17,187 nt of DNA from Leptospira meyeri (GTDB lineage Bacteria > Spirochaetota > Leptospiria > Leptospirales > Leptospiraceae), in NCBI RefSeq assembly GCF_004368965.1, contig NZ_SORO01000008.1, forward strand, positions 1 through 17,187. The letters are read 5' to 3'. Shown in pieces: positions 1 to 6,824 of this stretch. Within the stretch, counting starts at the first letter, position 1, and the number at the start of each line of letters is the position of its first letter. Position numbers and translations under genes: made by a program. The notes beneath the pieces are model-generated. The model was not told the DNA's origin. It was given only the letters and a program-made list of their open reading frames with translations, and ran no database searches.

Positions 1-68
1 AAACAATTAAACTACCTAGACTTTACAAGAAAAAGTCTAATCTAGATAAACCGCAAAACTTCGTATAA
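1..68 (+). other. 3' end of partial cassette C1
   Basis: This is the tail of a cassette cut by the window edge. Two forward reading frames could be the C-terminus of its gene. Frame 1 ends at a TAG at 43-45. Frame 3 runs open from base 3 to a TAA at 66-68, which lies inside the R'' box of the first attC, as in two other cassettes of this window. I cannot choose between them. The flank before R'' (about 53-62) is complementary to the 5' end of cassette C19 at 17103. Confidence 0.35.
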
Positions 69-227
69 CAGCGACTTACCGCTACGCTTCGGGACTTCGC
101 CCTCGCTCGGGCTACGCCAAATTCCCCTTCTGGCATTCGCCTTGCTTACGCAAGCTGCATGCCAGTCCCTAACGTCCCGTTCCGGGACTCAGGGTCGGGG
201 AACTTCGGTAAGTCTAGTTCGTTATGC
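63..227 (+). repeat. attC site 1 (end of C1)
   Basis: R'' is GTATAAC (63-69) and R' is GTTATGC (221-227). The L'' box ACTTACC (74-80) pairs with L' GGTAAGT (207-213), followed by the spacer CTAGTTC. R'' and R' differ by one base because R' after its first G belongs to cassette C2. This is the common class, here called type A. Confidence 0.93.
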
Positions 228-265
228 GAAAGCTATTTCAATTTAATTAAAAAGGAGAAAAGAAA

Positions 266-1000
266 ATGGATGAAAAACCTTTAGACAAAGAAATCAGAAA
301 AGATATACTTTTAAAATTTAATGAACAATTTGCAATTAATCAAAATACACAGCTGACATCAGTTTATACATTTCTAGCAATTATTGCCCCAGTTCTATTG
401 GGTTTTGGATATGTTACCAATAATTTCGAAAGAAATATCAATGGGTTAATCTCAATTCAATTTATAGATTATGCAGCTGTATATTTCATTTCAAACTTTA
501 TATTAGTAGCTTTTATTAGCCTACTTTCATCATACTCTGCTAGTTTCCGCAGAGATCAGTTAATAGTATCAAATATAAGGGAATTTTCGAAATTACAGGG
601 ATTTGAAGCAAATCCTAAAATCTTTCCTGAACGTTTTTCCCCAAAAAAGGCACATAATGATGACGATGTCAAAATTCTTCAACTAAACTGGATGCCTAAT
701 TATTATGCGGCACTTGTGAGAATAGTGTTAATAATTGAAATATTTATAAACTTAGCTTTCTTTATTAAATTATATCGTAATAATTATACAATTACACTTT
801 GTAATGCTCAATGGGGTGAATCTATAATATGTTTTCTAGGTATTCTTTTAATTCCTAAGTCAATCATAATTCCGTCTTATTATAATTATTTTTTAGTTAC
901 TAAATATTATAATTTAAATAATGACAGATATGGAACTAAGGAATACAAGCTACCGTTATATCTAGAACCAATATTTTGGATTATAAAAAAACTTCCTTAA
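266..1000 (+). CDS. Four-helix integral membrane protein, paralogue of the C14 protein
   Basis: The 244-aa product has about four hydrophobic helices (near residues 30-50, 67-90, 146-170 and 185-212) with short charged cytoplasmic-looking segments. I do not recognise a named family. It is clearly related to the protein at 11779-12492: both carry EQFAxNQNTQ (residues 20-29), a GYV at the end of helix 1, SFRRDQLI after helix 2, LNWMPNxYA just before helix 3, and end in Lys-x-Pro. The arrangement of two helices, a charged loop with conserved FRRDQ, then two helices suggests a conserved fold rather than a random membrane gene. The start is set by a strong AAAGGAG at 251-257 before the ATG. It is the only gene in its cassette and its stop lies 18 bp before attC 2. 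A defence role is possible from the company it keeps, but nothing in the sequence proves one. Confidence 0.85.
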   Translation: MDEKPLDKEIRKDILLKFNEQFAINQNTQLTSVYTFLAIIAPVLLGFGYVTNNFERNINGLISIQFIDYAAVYFISNFILVAFISLLSSYSASFRRDQLIVSNIREFSKLQGFEANPKIFPERFSPKKAHNDDDVKILQLNWMPNYYAALVRIVLIIEIFINLAFFIKLYRNNYTITLCNAQWGESIICFLGILLIPKSIIIPSYYNYFLVTKYYNLNNDRYGTKEYKLPLYLEPIFWIIKKLP

Positions 1001-1018
1001 AACACCAAAATAGCCTTC

Positions 1019-1179
1019 GCATAACAGCGACTTACTGCTTCGCTTCGGGACGAGCCCTCGCTCGGGCTACGCCAAATTCCCTTTCTGTCACTCGTTTGCA
1101 TCCGCAAACTCCGTGCCAGTCCCTAACGTCCCGTTGGGACTCAGGGTCAGGGAACTTCAGTAAGCCTAGTTCGTTATGC
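1019..1179 (+). repeat. attC site 2 (end of C2)
   Basis: R'' is GCATAAC (1019-1025) and R' is GTTATGC (1173-1179). The L'' box reads ACTTACTG instead of ACTTACCG, and the opposite L' strand reads CAGTAAG instead of CGGTAAG. This is a compensatory change that keeps the hairpin paired. Confidence 0.93.
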
Positions 1180-1182
1180 GCA

Positions 1183-1672
1183 ATGCCAAATAAATCTATG
1201 AATCTAAGTTTTACTCGTAAAATGATATTAGATGAAGAAGTAAAAGATAAGGAAATTCTTACAGTTTTTATAAGATCGTATTTAAAGCCTAATTTGACTG
1301 AAAGAATGATTAAAATTAAATTTTTAAATTTTATACCAGCTCAGATACTTTTTTCATCTTATAAATATAGAAATGCACATTGGACTTCCGATTTAGGAAT
1401 AATTGAAGCAAATTCTTGAAAAAATGAAGATCAATTGATTGAAAAATCTTTCTTATCAAAACATTATCAATTTTTTTTGAAAATTCCTCTGTTCCTATCA
1501 ATTATGCTAAAAAAATATTATTCCAAAATGTGCCGAAGCTCTACTTGATAACAATCTCCGTGAAAAAATTCTAAATTTATTTTTAGATAATAATCATTCT
1601 AAATCAAATAATTGGAATGATTTGATTAATAATTATAGAAGGCTATCAGAAGAATTTATCAAAAATTTTTAA
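1183..1672 (+). pseudogene. Decayed gene of unknown family, one nonsense codon and two frameshifts
   Basis: A reading frame opens at ATG 1183, ten bases after the R' crossover, and stops at TGA 1417-1419 after 78 codons. Coding sequence clearly continues: about 18 codons of the same frame follow the stop, then a second frame from about 1479, then a third frame from about 1519 to TAA 1670-1672 (ending LSEEFIKNF). The two frame changes fall at homopolymer runs (T8 at 1471-1478, A7 at 1509-1515), and each is explained by loss of one base. Joined together it would be a soluble protein of roughly 160 residues that I do not recognise. Sequencing error at the two runs would not explain the in-frame TGA. 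The remaining alternative is a real 78-aa gene with non-coding sequence behind it. Confidence 0.6.
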
Positions 1673-1763
1673 AATTAATCCCTATGTTTAATATTTCTTT
1701 TATTGCCGATTAAAGATTCAACTTTCGCAGAATGAAACCTTATGTTATACCTAAGGAAAGAAA

Positions 1764-2057
1764 ATGAGAAAATTAATCCACTTCATTACAATATTAAAAT
1801 CAATTTCTATATTAATTATATTTAATTTTCTATTAACCCTATTATCAGTCGCACTTTTGGCTTGGATTGAAGACGGTGAGCATCCAATGACATTTGAATC
1901 TTTTGACCAAAGTTCAACAGAAATGTTAATTTTTGAATTTGCTGCAGAAGCGCTTCCGATTCTTTCAATCTTAATATTTCCATATACAACAATATTTTTA
2001 GGTTTAATTTCACTAATTTTGTTACTAAGAAATCATAGAAAGAATAAAAATCTTTAG
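1764..2057 (+). CDS. Small two-helix membrane protein
   Basis: The 97-aa product has a hydrophobic N-terminal segment (about residues 8-35), an acidic central loop (WIEDGEHPMTFESFDQSSTE) and a second hydrophobic stretch (about 58-88), ending in a basic tail (RNHRKNKN). A GGAAAG ribosome site precedes ATG 1764. It shares cassette C3 with the decayed gene upstream, about 90 bp away. Function is unknown. Small two-helix proteins in cassettes can be immunity or toxin partners, but there is no direct evidence of that here. Confidence 0.65.
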   Translation: MRKLIHFITILKSISILIIFNFLLTLLSVALLAWIEDGEHPMTFESFDQSSTEMLIFEFAAEALPILSILIFPYTTIFLGLISLILLLRNHRKNKNL

Positions 2058-2092
2058 ATTGTATTATAATTATTTATTTTCATTGGCACAGC

Positions 2093-2358
2093 GCATAACA
2101 GCGGGGAAACGCTTCGCTGCGGCACTTACGGCCTTGCTCGGTCTGCGACACATTGTCCTCCGTCACGCTTCTCGCTCCGCAAGAAGGCGCGCCGACGCCA
2201 ACGCCTACTTACCGCTACGCTTCAGCACAAGGCCTCGCTCGGCCTGCGGCAAATTCCCCTTCTGGCATTCGCCTTGCTTTCGCAAGCTACATGCCAGTCC
2301 CTAACGTCCCGTCCGGGACTCAGGGTCGGGGAACTTCGGTAAGTCTAGTTCGTTATGC
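2093..2358 (+). repeat. attC site 3, double-length chimera of two attC sites
   Basis: The site is 266 bp, about 100 bp longer than its neighbours. It begins as a type B site (R'' GCATAAC 2093-2099, L'' GGGGAAAC) and follows that type up to about 2207. It then switches to the start of the L'' region of a type A site (TTACCGCTACGC...) and continues to a normal type A right end with R' GTTATGC at 2352-2358. The switch falls on ACT (2207-2209), which both parents contain at that point. The L'' and L' boxes are therefore unmatched, and the site may recombine poorly. Confidence 0.88.
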
Positions 2359-2422
2359 GAAATTCTACATAATTAAATTTAAATAATCAAAAAAAGTATG
2401 ATTAGAAATTAAAACAATCTAT

Positions 2423-3118
2423 ATGAGAAATCAAAAGCTCATCATAATTCCAATACTATTTCTCTTTCTCTTCGGAGTATACTTAATCAATATTTCCTAC
2501 AAAACTAGTCCATATATCGATGAAAATCAATTTATGGAAAAATATTTAGATCTTAAAAATGGGGATAATGAAAGTTTTATAAATTTAAAGAAACAATACA
2601 AAACAAATAAATATTGTAATCTTGATCAAGGAATAGCGATTATAACCTTCTCGCTTTTCAGCTCTATATTTTTCTTTTACAAAAGTATTTCCTTACATTT
2701 AATATCTAAATTACATTCATTAACTTTTGGGATTATATCTGCTTTTTTTACAATTTATTCAGAAATCTATGTGGTATTTAGAGATTACAACAGAGGAGAA
2801 TTTCCACACTGGGCGGATTCTCTCGGTATTCCCATCTTCAGATCAATTTTATTAGGTTTATTTCTCTTTCCTTGGATCTTTGTTAATTATTATATATCAA
2901 CTATAAAAAGTTGGAATTTGGCTCTTTTTGATTTAACACTACGATATAAAAAGAAGAAATTTTGGTTCAATTTTCTTTCTTGCATAACTTTCCTCCTTAC
3001 AATCATATATATTATAGATGGAAGTTTTCTTCATGTTATTTCTACTTTCATTTGGATATTGTTTTATCAGTCATTAATTTTAAGATTGCAAAAAATGGCT
3101 AATAAAACAGCTACTTAG
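2423..3118 (+). CDS. Polytopic membrane protein of unknown function
   Basis: The 231-aa product begins with a signal-anchor-like helix (about residues 5-25), followed by a hydrophilic, probably external stretch (28-65) containing PYIDENQFMEKYLDLKNGD. About four or five further hydrophobic helices follow (near 66-86, 93-115, 135-160 and 198-222), with a lysine-rich KKKK loop before the last pair. I do not recognise a family. It is the sole gene of cassette C4, which is bounded by attC 3 and attC 4; the ATG lies 65 bp inside the cassette. The start ATG at 2423 has no strong ribosome site and depends on the hydrophobic N-terminus for support. Confidence 0.75.
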   Translation: MRNQKLIIIPILFLFLFGVYLINISYKTSPYIDENQFMEKYLDLKNGDNESFINLKKQYKTNKYCNLDQGIAIITFSLFSSIFFFYKSISLHLISKLHSLTFGIISAFFTIYSEIYVVFRDYNRGEFPHWADSLGIPIFRSILLGLFLFPWIFVNYYISTIKSWNLALFDLTLRYKKKKFWFNFLSCITFLLTIIYIIDGSFLHVISTFIWILFYQSLILRLQKMANKTAT

Positions 3119-3132
3119 CTATGTAGAACTTC

Positions 3133-3296
3133 GCATAACAGCGGGGAAACGCTGCGCTTCGGCACTCACGGCCTCGCTTGGTCTACGACACATTGTCCTC
3201 CGTCACGCTTCTCGCTCCGCAAGAAATCGCGCCGACGCTAACGCCTGCTCCGCAGGCTCAGCTACGGACAACGTCGTCTCCCCTAGTTCGTTAGTT
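3133..3296 (+). repeat. attC site 4 (end of C4), type B
   Basis: R'' is GCATAAC (3133-3139) and R' is GTTAGTT (3290-3296). The L'' box GGGGAAAC faces L' GTCTCCCC. The different R' core comes from the following cassette C5, whose own attC starts with the matching GCAACTAAC. Confidence 0.93.
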
Positions 3297-3618
3297 GCAA
3301 TGTTCAAAATTCGTTCTCGCCATTTCTGTTTTTATACTTTTTTATTCGTTCAAAAATCTTAGAGAATAAAATAATCAAACGTTTGGCGTATTGAAGATTG
3401 CGTTAGTTCGATTTACTTTGTTATTTCTGTTTACGAAAGCTGGTGGACTTCTGGTTCTGTTTTACTTTAAGTGCATTCTCGTCGAACACACTGCAACTAA
3501 CAGCGGCTTCCCGCTTCGCTGCGGGTCTTCGCCCTTGCTCGGCCTACGGCAAATTTCCCGCTGTTCCTAACGCCTCATGCTGAGGCTCAGGGCGGGAAAC
3601 TTCGAGAAGCCTACATCG
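3291..3618 (+). other. Cassette C5, no convincing gene, paralogue of C6
   Basis: The 204 bp between the crossover and its attC hold no convincing gene. The same 204 bp recur in the next cassette with about 24 differences and no length change. A 20-codon frame (ATG 3300 to TAG 3360-3362, starting M-F-K-I-R-S-R-H-F) is kept in both copies and starts immediately after the R' box. A second open frame (from about 3390) also runs in both copies into the attC. Differences between copies fall in all codon positions, so coding is unproven. A small RNA or promoter cassette is an alternative. Confidence 0.7.
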
Positions 3619-3624
3619 TTAGTT
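3495..3624 (+). repeat. attC site 5 (end of C5), short form
   Basis: At 130 bp this is the shortest site. R'' is AACTAAC (3495-3501) and R' is GTTAGTT (3618-3624). The L'' box GGCTTC pairs with L' GAAGCC. The usual CTAGTTC spacer is CTACATC here, and the central arm found in other sites is missing. Confidence 0.92.
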
Positions 3625-3978
3625 GCAATGTGCAAAATTCGTTCTCGCCATTTCTGTTTTTATACTTTTTTATTAGTTCAGAAATCTTAGAGAAAAGAAT
3701 AATCAATCGACTGGAGTGTTGAAGTTTGCTTTAGATCGATTTACTTTGTGTTTTCTGTTTACGAATGTTGCTGGACTACTGGTTCTGTCTTACTTTAAGT
3801 GCATTCTCGACCAGCTCACTGCAACTAACAGCGTCTTACCGCTACGCTTCGGGACAAGCCCTCGCTCGGCCTGCGGCAAATTCCCTTTCTGGCATTCGCC
3901 TTGCTTGCGCAAGCTACATGCCAGTCCCTAACGTCCCGTTGGGACTCAGGGTCAGGGAACTTCGGTAAGTCTAGTTCG
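3619..3978 (+). other. Cassette C6, no convincing gene, tandem paralogue of C5
   Basis: The unique part (3619-3822) is exactly as long as that of C5 and about 88% identical by eye. It keeps the 20-codon frame at 3628-3690 with three base changes (two amino-acid changes, one synonymous). Its attC is of a different class (type A, 162 bp) from that of C5, so the bodies are related while the recombination sites are not. The two cassettes sit side by side, which suggests duplication followed by attC exchange. Confidence 0.7.
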
Positions 3979-3984
3979 TTATGC
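3823..3984 (+). repeat. attC site 6 (end of C6)
   Basis: R'' is AACTAAC (3823-3829) and R' is GTTATGC (3978-3984). The L'' box TCTTACC faces L' GGTAAGT. The interior matches the type A sites. Confidence 0.93.
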
Positions 3985-4013
3985 GAAATAAAATCAAAAA
4001 TTGAGAGTTAAAA

Positions 4014-5717
4014 ATGGACAATATTGATAAAACTCGTCTATCTATCGTTGGGATAGGTAAAATGGTTATTGATGGAAAGTTAACAGTACCACCTTATCAA
4101 CGCTCATATTCTTGGGAAGAAAAACAAGTAATTGAATACCTAGAAGATATAAATAATGCAATAACAAACACAAAAAAAGATTATTTCCTAGGTCCAATAG
4201 TAGTTATAGATACTAAAAACAATTCAAATGAAATAGTTGATGGCCAACAGAGAATAGCAACTACAACAATTATCCTTTCAGCGATACGCGATTTACTAAA
4301 AGAAAGTTCAATTGAAATTAATCTCGAAAGGTCAAAAATCATTGAAGACACATATCTTTTCAAAAAAGATATCCTAACACTAGAATTAAAGCCCAACTTA
4401 AGGCTAAACCTTGAAGATGATATTTTCTTTAAAGAATTTGTATTATCACCTAATAAATCATCAAAATCTTTTAGATCTTCAAAACCATCACATACAAAAC
4501 TACAACAAGCTTACGAGAAATCTAAACATTTTCTAAAAAAAAATGTCTTATCTGCAGCAAGAAATTATAATGAATTACTAAAATGGCAGTCTTTTCTAGA
4601 AAATAATATAAAGGTAATCTGGATTCAAGTTGAAGATTACTCTTATGCTTATACAATATTTGAAACACTTAATGATAGAGGTTTAGATTTAACAGTAACC
4701 GATTTATTAAAAAATTTAATTTTCTCTAAATCAGGAAATCAAATTCAGCTAGCCCAAGAAAATTGGACGTCAATGTTAACGAACCTTGAAAGTTTCGGCA
4801 AAAACAATATTAAAGTCGATTTTATACGTCACTTCTGGGCATCTAAACATGGTTTAACAAGAGAAAAAGATTTATATTCTAAAATCAAAAACCACATAAA
4901 TAATTCAACAGAGGCAATTGAATTAGCGGATCAACTAAATCTATCTTCAGATTTATATATTTCACTTTTAAACCCAGAACATCCTTCTTGGAGCAGCTTC
5001 CCACTTTCGACAAAACATAATATATCAATACTTAATATGCTAGGAATGTCACAAAATCGACCCTTGCTACTTGCAATTTTACTTCATTTTGATGTTAAAC
5101 ATATTAGCATAAGTCTAAAGAATCTTGTTAACTGGGCGGTTCGATTTATTATAACCGGTAGCTTAGGATCGTCATTATTAGAACAAAATTTTGCTTTGAA
5201 TGCAAAACTAGTTTCTGACAAAAAAATCAAAAATTCGGAGCAATTATTTGAAGCAATGAAAGAAGCAATTCCTACCGATAAAGAATTTGAAGATGAGTTT
5301 AAAATTGCTACTATTAAAAGATCTGATCTTGCAATTTATATACTAAGCAAATCTGAACAAGCAAAAAAAGGAGATAAAAATCCAGAAGAGATTCCTAACA
5401 CTATAGACGGAACAGTCAACGTAGAACATATTCTACCGAAAACATTAACACCTTCCTGGCAAACTAAATGGTCTGAAGATAAAGCAAAATCTTATATCAA
5501 TAGAATAGGAAATCTATGTTTATTAAGAACAAAACTGAATAGTAAAATAGGAAATGCTGATTTTTCTTCAAAAATAAAGGTATACTCAAAATCAAATTTT
5601 GAATTAACTAAATCTTTGAAAGAATATCACGATTGGACAGCCACAAATATAGAAGCGCGACAAATGGATCTAGCAAAACTTGCCGTAAAAATTTGGCCAA
5701 GAAGGATTGACCATTGA
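4014..5717 (+). CDS. DUF262-DUF1524 protein, GmrSD-like type IV restriction/defence enzyme
   Basis: The 567-aa product has the two halves of the GmrSD family in one chain. The N-terminal DUF262 half shows PPYQRSYSWEEKQ (residues 26-38), DYFLGPIVV (56-64) and the signature DGQQR (76-80), the nucleotide-binding/hydrolysing region related to ParB-like folds. The C-terminal DUF1524 half shows the HNH-type nuclease motif VEHILPK (470-476, His472) and NRIGNLCLL (496-504, Asn500). Family members cut modified phage DNA (GmrS plus GmrD in the classical case) or act as related single-chain defence proteins such as BrxU. It is alone in the largest cassette (C7), directly upstream of an attC with a mutated crossover, so it may be fixed in place. 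The ATG at 4014 is preceded by GAGAG. Family assignment is firm; substrate is unknown. Confidence 0.92.
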   Translation: MDNIDKTRLSIVGIGKMVIDGKLTVPPYQRSYSWEEKQVIEYLEDINNAITNTKKDYFLGPIVVIDTKNNSNEIVDGQQRIATTTIILSAIRDLLKESSIEINLERSKIIEDTYLFKKDILTLELKPNLRLNLEDDIFFKEFVLSPNKSSKSFRSSKPSHTKLQQAYEKSKHFLKKNVLSAARNYNELLKWQSFLENNIKVIWIQVEDYSYAYTIFETLNDRGLDLTVTDLLKNLIFSKSGNQIQLAQENWTSMLTNLESFGKNNIKVDFIRHFWASKHGLTREKDLYSKIKNHINNSTEAIELADQLNLSSDLYISLLNPEHPSWSSFPLSTKHNISILNMLGMSQNRPLLLAILLHFDVKHISISLKNLVNWAVRFIITGSLGSSLLEQNFALNAKLVSDKKIKNSEQLFEAMKEAIPTDKEFEDEFKIATIKRSDLAIYILSKSEQAKKGDKNPEEIPNTIDGTVNVEHILPKTLTPSWQTKWSEDKAKSYINRIGNLCLLRTKLNSKIGNADFSSKIKVYSKSNFELTKSLKEYHDWTATNIEARQMDLAKLAVKIWPRRIDH

Positions 5718-5726
5718 TTTTACTTC

Positions 5727-5888
5727 GCATAACAGCGACTTACCGCTACGCTTCGGCACAAGGCCTCGCTCGGTCTGCGACACATTCCTCTCTGGAACTC
5801 CTCTTGCCTCCGCAAGCGTCGTTCCAGTCCCTAACGTCCCTTCCGGGACTCAGGGTCGAGGAACGTCGTTAAGTCTAGTTCGCTATAC
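5727..5888 (+). repeat. attC site 7 (end of C7), mutated R' core
   Basis: R'' is GCATAAC (5727-5733), but the R' core reads GCTATAC (5882-5888) instead of GTTATAC, so the crossover triplet GTT is GCT. The next site begins GCGTATAAC, showing that the original boundary was GTTATACGC. The left box ACTTACC also does not match the right box GTTAAGT perfectly, so this may be a mosaic as well. Confidence 0.9.
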
Positions 5889-5957
5889 GCAAGCCAGAAA
5901 AAGTAAAATCTAAGGACAAAAAAAGTAGAAATAAAGCCAAAGAATACAGTCAAATAT

Positions 5958-5990
5958 ATGTATTGACATACATACGAATTAATATAAACT
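5958..5990 (+). promoter_or_regulatory. Putative brnTA promoter with overlapping operator dyad
   Basis: A consensus -35 box TTGACA (5963-5968) is followed after 16 bp by TAAACT (5985-5990), a fair -10; an alternative TATAAA (5983-5988) has only 14 bp spacing. The -35 lies inside a dyad, ATGTAT-TGAC-ATACAT (5958-5973). In this toxin-antitoxin family the BrnA antitoxin represses its own promoter, so the dyad is a reasonable operator candidate. The promoter is inside the cassette, so the pair does not depend on an upstream integron promoter. Confidence 0.55.
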
Positions 5991-5996
5991 AAAGAT

Positions 5997-6278
5997 GTGG
6001 AATTTGAATGGGATTCTAAAAAGAATCAGGAAAATCTAGAAAAACACGGTGTTGACTTCTATACTGCGCAATTCGCTTTTCTTGATAAAAATAGAATAAT
6101 TTCAAAAGATATTTTGCATTCTACAGAATCTGAAGAACGTTTCTTCTGTTTTGGCTTAGTCAATGAGGGAATTATTACTGTTCGGTTTACTTTAAGAGGA
6201 AAAAAAATTAGAATCTACGGTGCGGGATTCTGGAGAGAGGGAAAAAAACTGTATGAAAAAGAAAACAAATTACACTAA
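5997..6278 (+). CDS. brnT: BrnT family toxin (ribonuclease)
   Basis: The 93-aa product has the typical BrnT (DUF497) layout: an opening FEWDSKKNQENLEKHGVDF (compare EWDxxKxxxNxxKHGVxF in the family), a central DxxHSTESEERFFCFGLV segment, ITVRFTLRGKKIRIYGAGFWREGKKLYE at the end, matching the family pattern R-x-R-I-I-S-A-R-x-A-x-x-x-E-R-x-x-Y. BrnT folds like RelE-type RNases and halts translation. The start is a GTG at 5997, because the nearby ATG at 5995 is in another frame. The gene lies just behind a cassette-borne promoter and overlaps brnA by 26 bp, so the two are translated together. Assignment is firm; activity is inferred from family. Confidence 0.9.
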   Translation: MEFEWDSKKNQENLEKHGVDFYTAQFAFLDKNRIISKDILHSTESEERFFCFGLVNEGIITVRFTLRGKKIRIYGAGFWREGKKLYEKENKLH

Positions 6279-6507
6279 AGCTCCTAGTGATGTAGAGAAA
6301 GCTCTTAATTCTTCTCTAGTTATTAACGATTTCTTACCTCCTCCGGATAAGTTGATTACAAAGGAAGATAACTCAAAAGTTACCATTTTATTAAGCAAAA
6401 AAAGTATTAGTTTTTTCAAAGCTCAATCTAAGAAATCAGGTGTACCTTATCAATCTATGATCAAAAAGGTTTTAGATTTATATGCTGATAGATTTGCTCA
6501 CAAATAA
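6253..6507 (+). CDS. brnA: BrnA family antitoxin, ribbon-helix-helix repressor
   Basis: The 84-aa product contains a C-terminal ribbon-helix-helix: a strand SKVTILLSKKSISFFKAQS followed by KKSGVPYQSMIKKVLDLYADRF, the usual BrnA arrangement. The N-terminal part (PSDVEKALNSSLVINDFLPPPDKLI) would wrap BrnT. ATG 6253 inside the end of brnT is the best start: it opens M-K-K-K and gives the normal family length, while an earlier in-frame ATG at 6220 would add 11 residues lying inside the conserved end of brnT. It is expected to neutralise BrnT and repress the shared promoter. Confidence 0.88.
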   Translation: MKKKTNYTKAPSDVEKALNSSLVINDFLPPPDKLITKEDNSKVTILLSKKSISFFKAQSKKSGVPYQSMIKKVLDLYADRFAHK

Positions 6508-6608
6508 AAAATTCAATAATTAATCCGTTCGTAATTCAAAATCCTTGATTATTAAAATCTAAGAATTTTAGTATATAAAGAACAAACATTACAATATTTC
6601 TGGCCAGC

Positions 6609-6772
6609 GTATAACAGCGGGGAAACGCTTCGCTGCGGCACTTACGGCCTTGCTCGGTCTCTGACACATTGTCCTCCGTCACGCTTCTCGCTCCGCAAGA
6701 AGGCGCGCCGACGCTAACGCCTACTCCGTAGGCTCAGCTACGGACAACGTCGTCTCCCCTAGTTCGTTATGC
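6609..6772 (+). repeat. attC site 8 (end of C8), type B
   Basis: R'' is GTATAAC (6609-6615) and R' is GTTATGC (6766-6772). The L'' box GGGGAAAC faces L' GTCTCCCC. The roughly 100 bp between brnA and this site show no gene. Confidence 0.93.
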
Positions 6773-6824
6773 GCAATAGGCTAAAATTTTATACTAAAAT
6801 CAAAAAAAGTGAAAAAGGCATTCG

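Noticed and set aside
976..1182. N-terminal extension of the frame ending at 1419
   Set aside because: It runs backwards through attC 2 into the preceding gene. Only the part from ATG 1183 belongs to cassette C3.
1744..1750. GTTATAC resembling an R' box between the pseudogene and the 97-aa gene
   Set aside because: No attC arms precede it, and the end-pairing of C3 links 1173 with 2093, so this is one cassette and the match is chance.
2059..2386. Open frames crossing attC sites (2059-2304, 2153-2386, 3716-3931, 3765-3968, 5707-5913, 10042-10230, 13402-13617)
   Set aside because: They consist largely of attC sequence read in different frames, giving recurring low-complexity peptides. The GC-rich sites simply lack stops.
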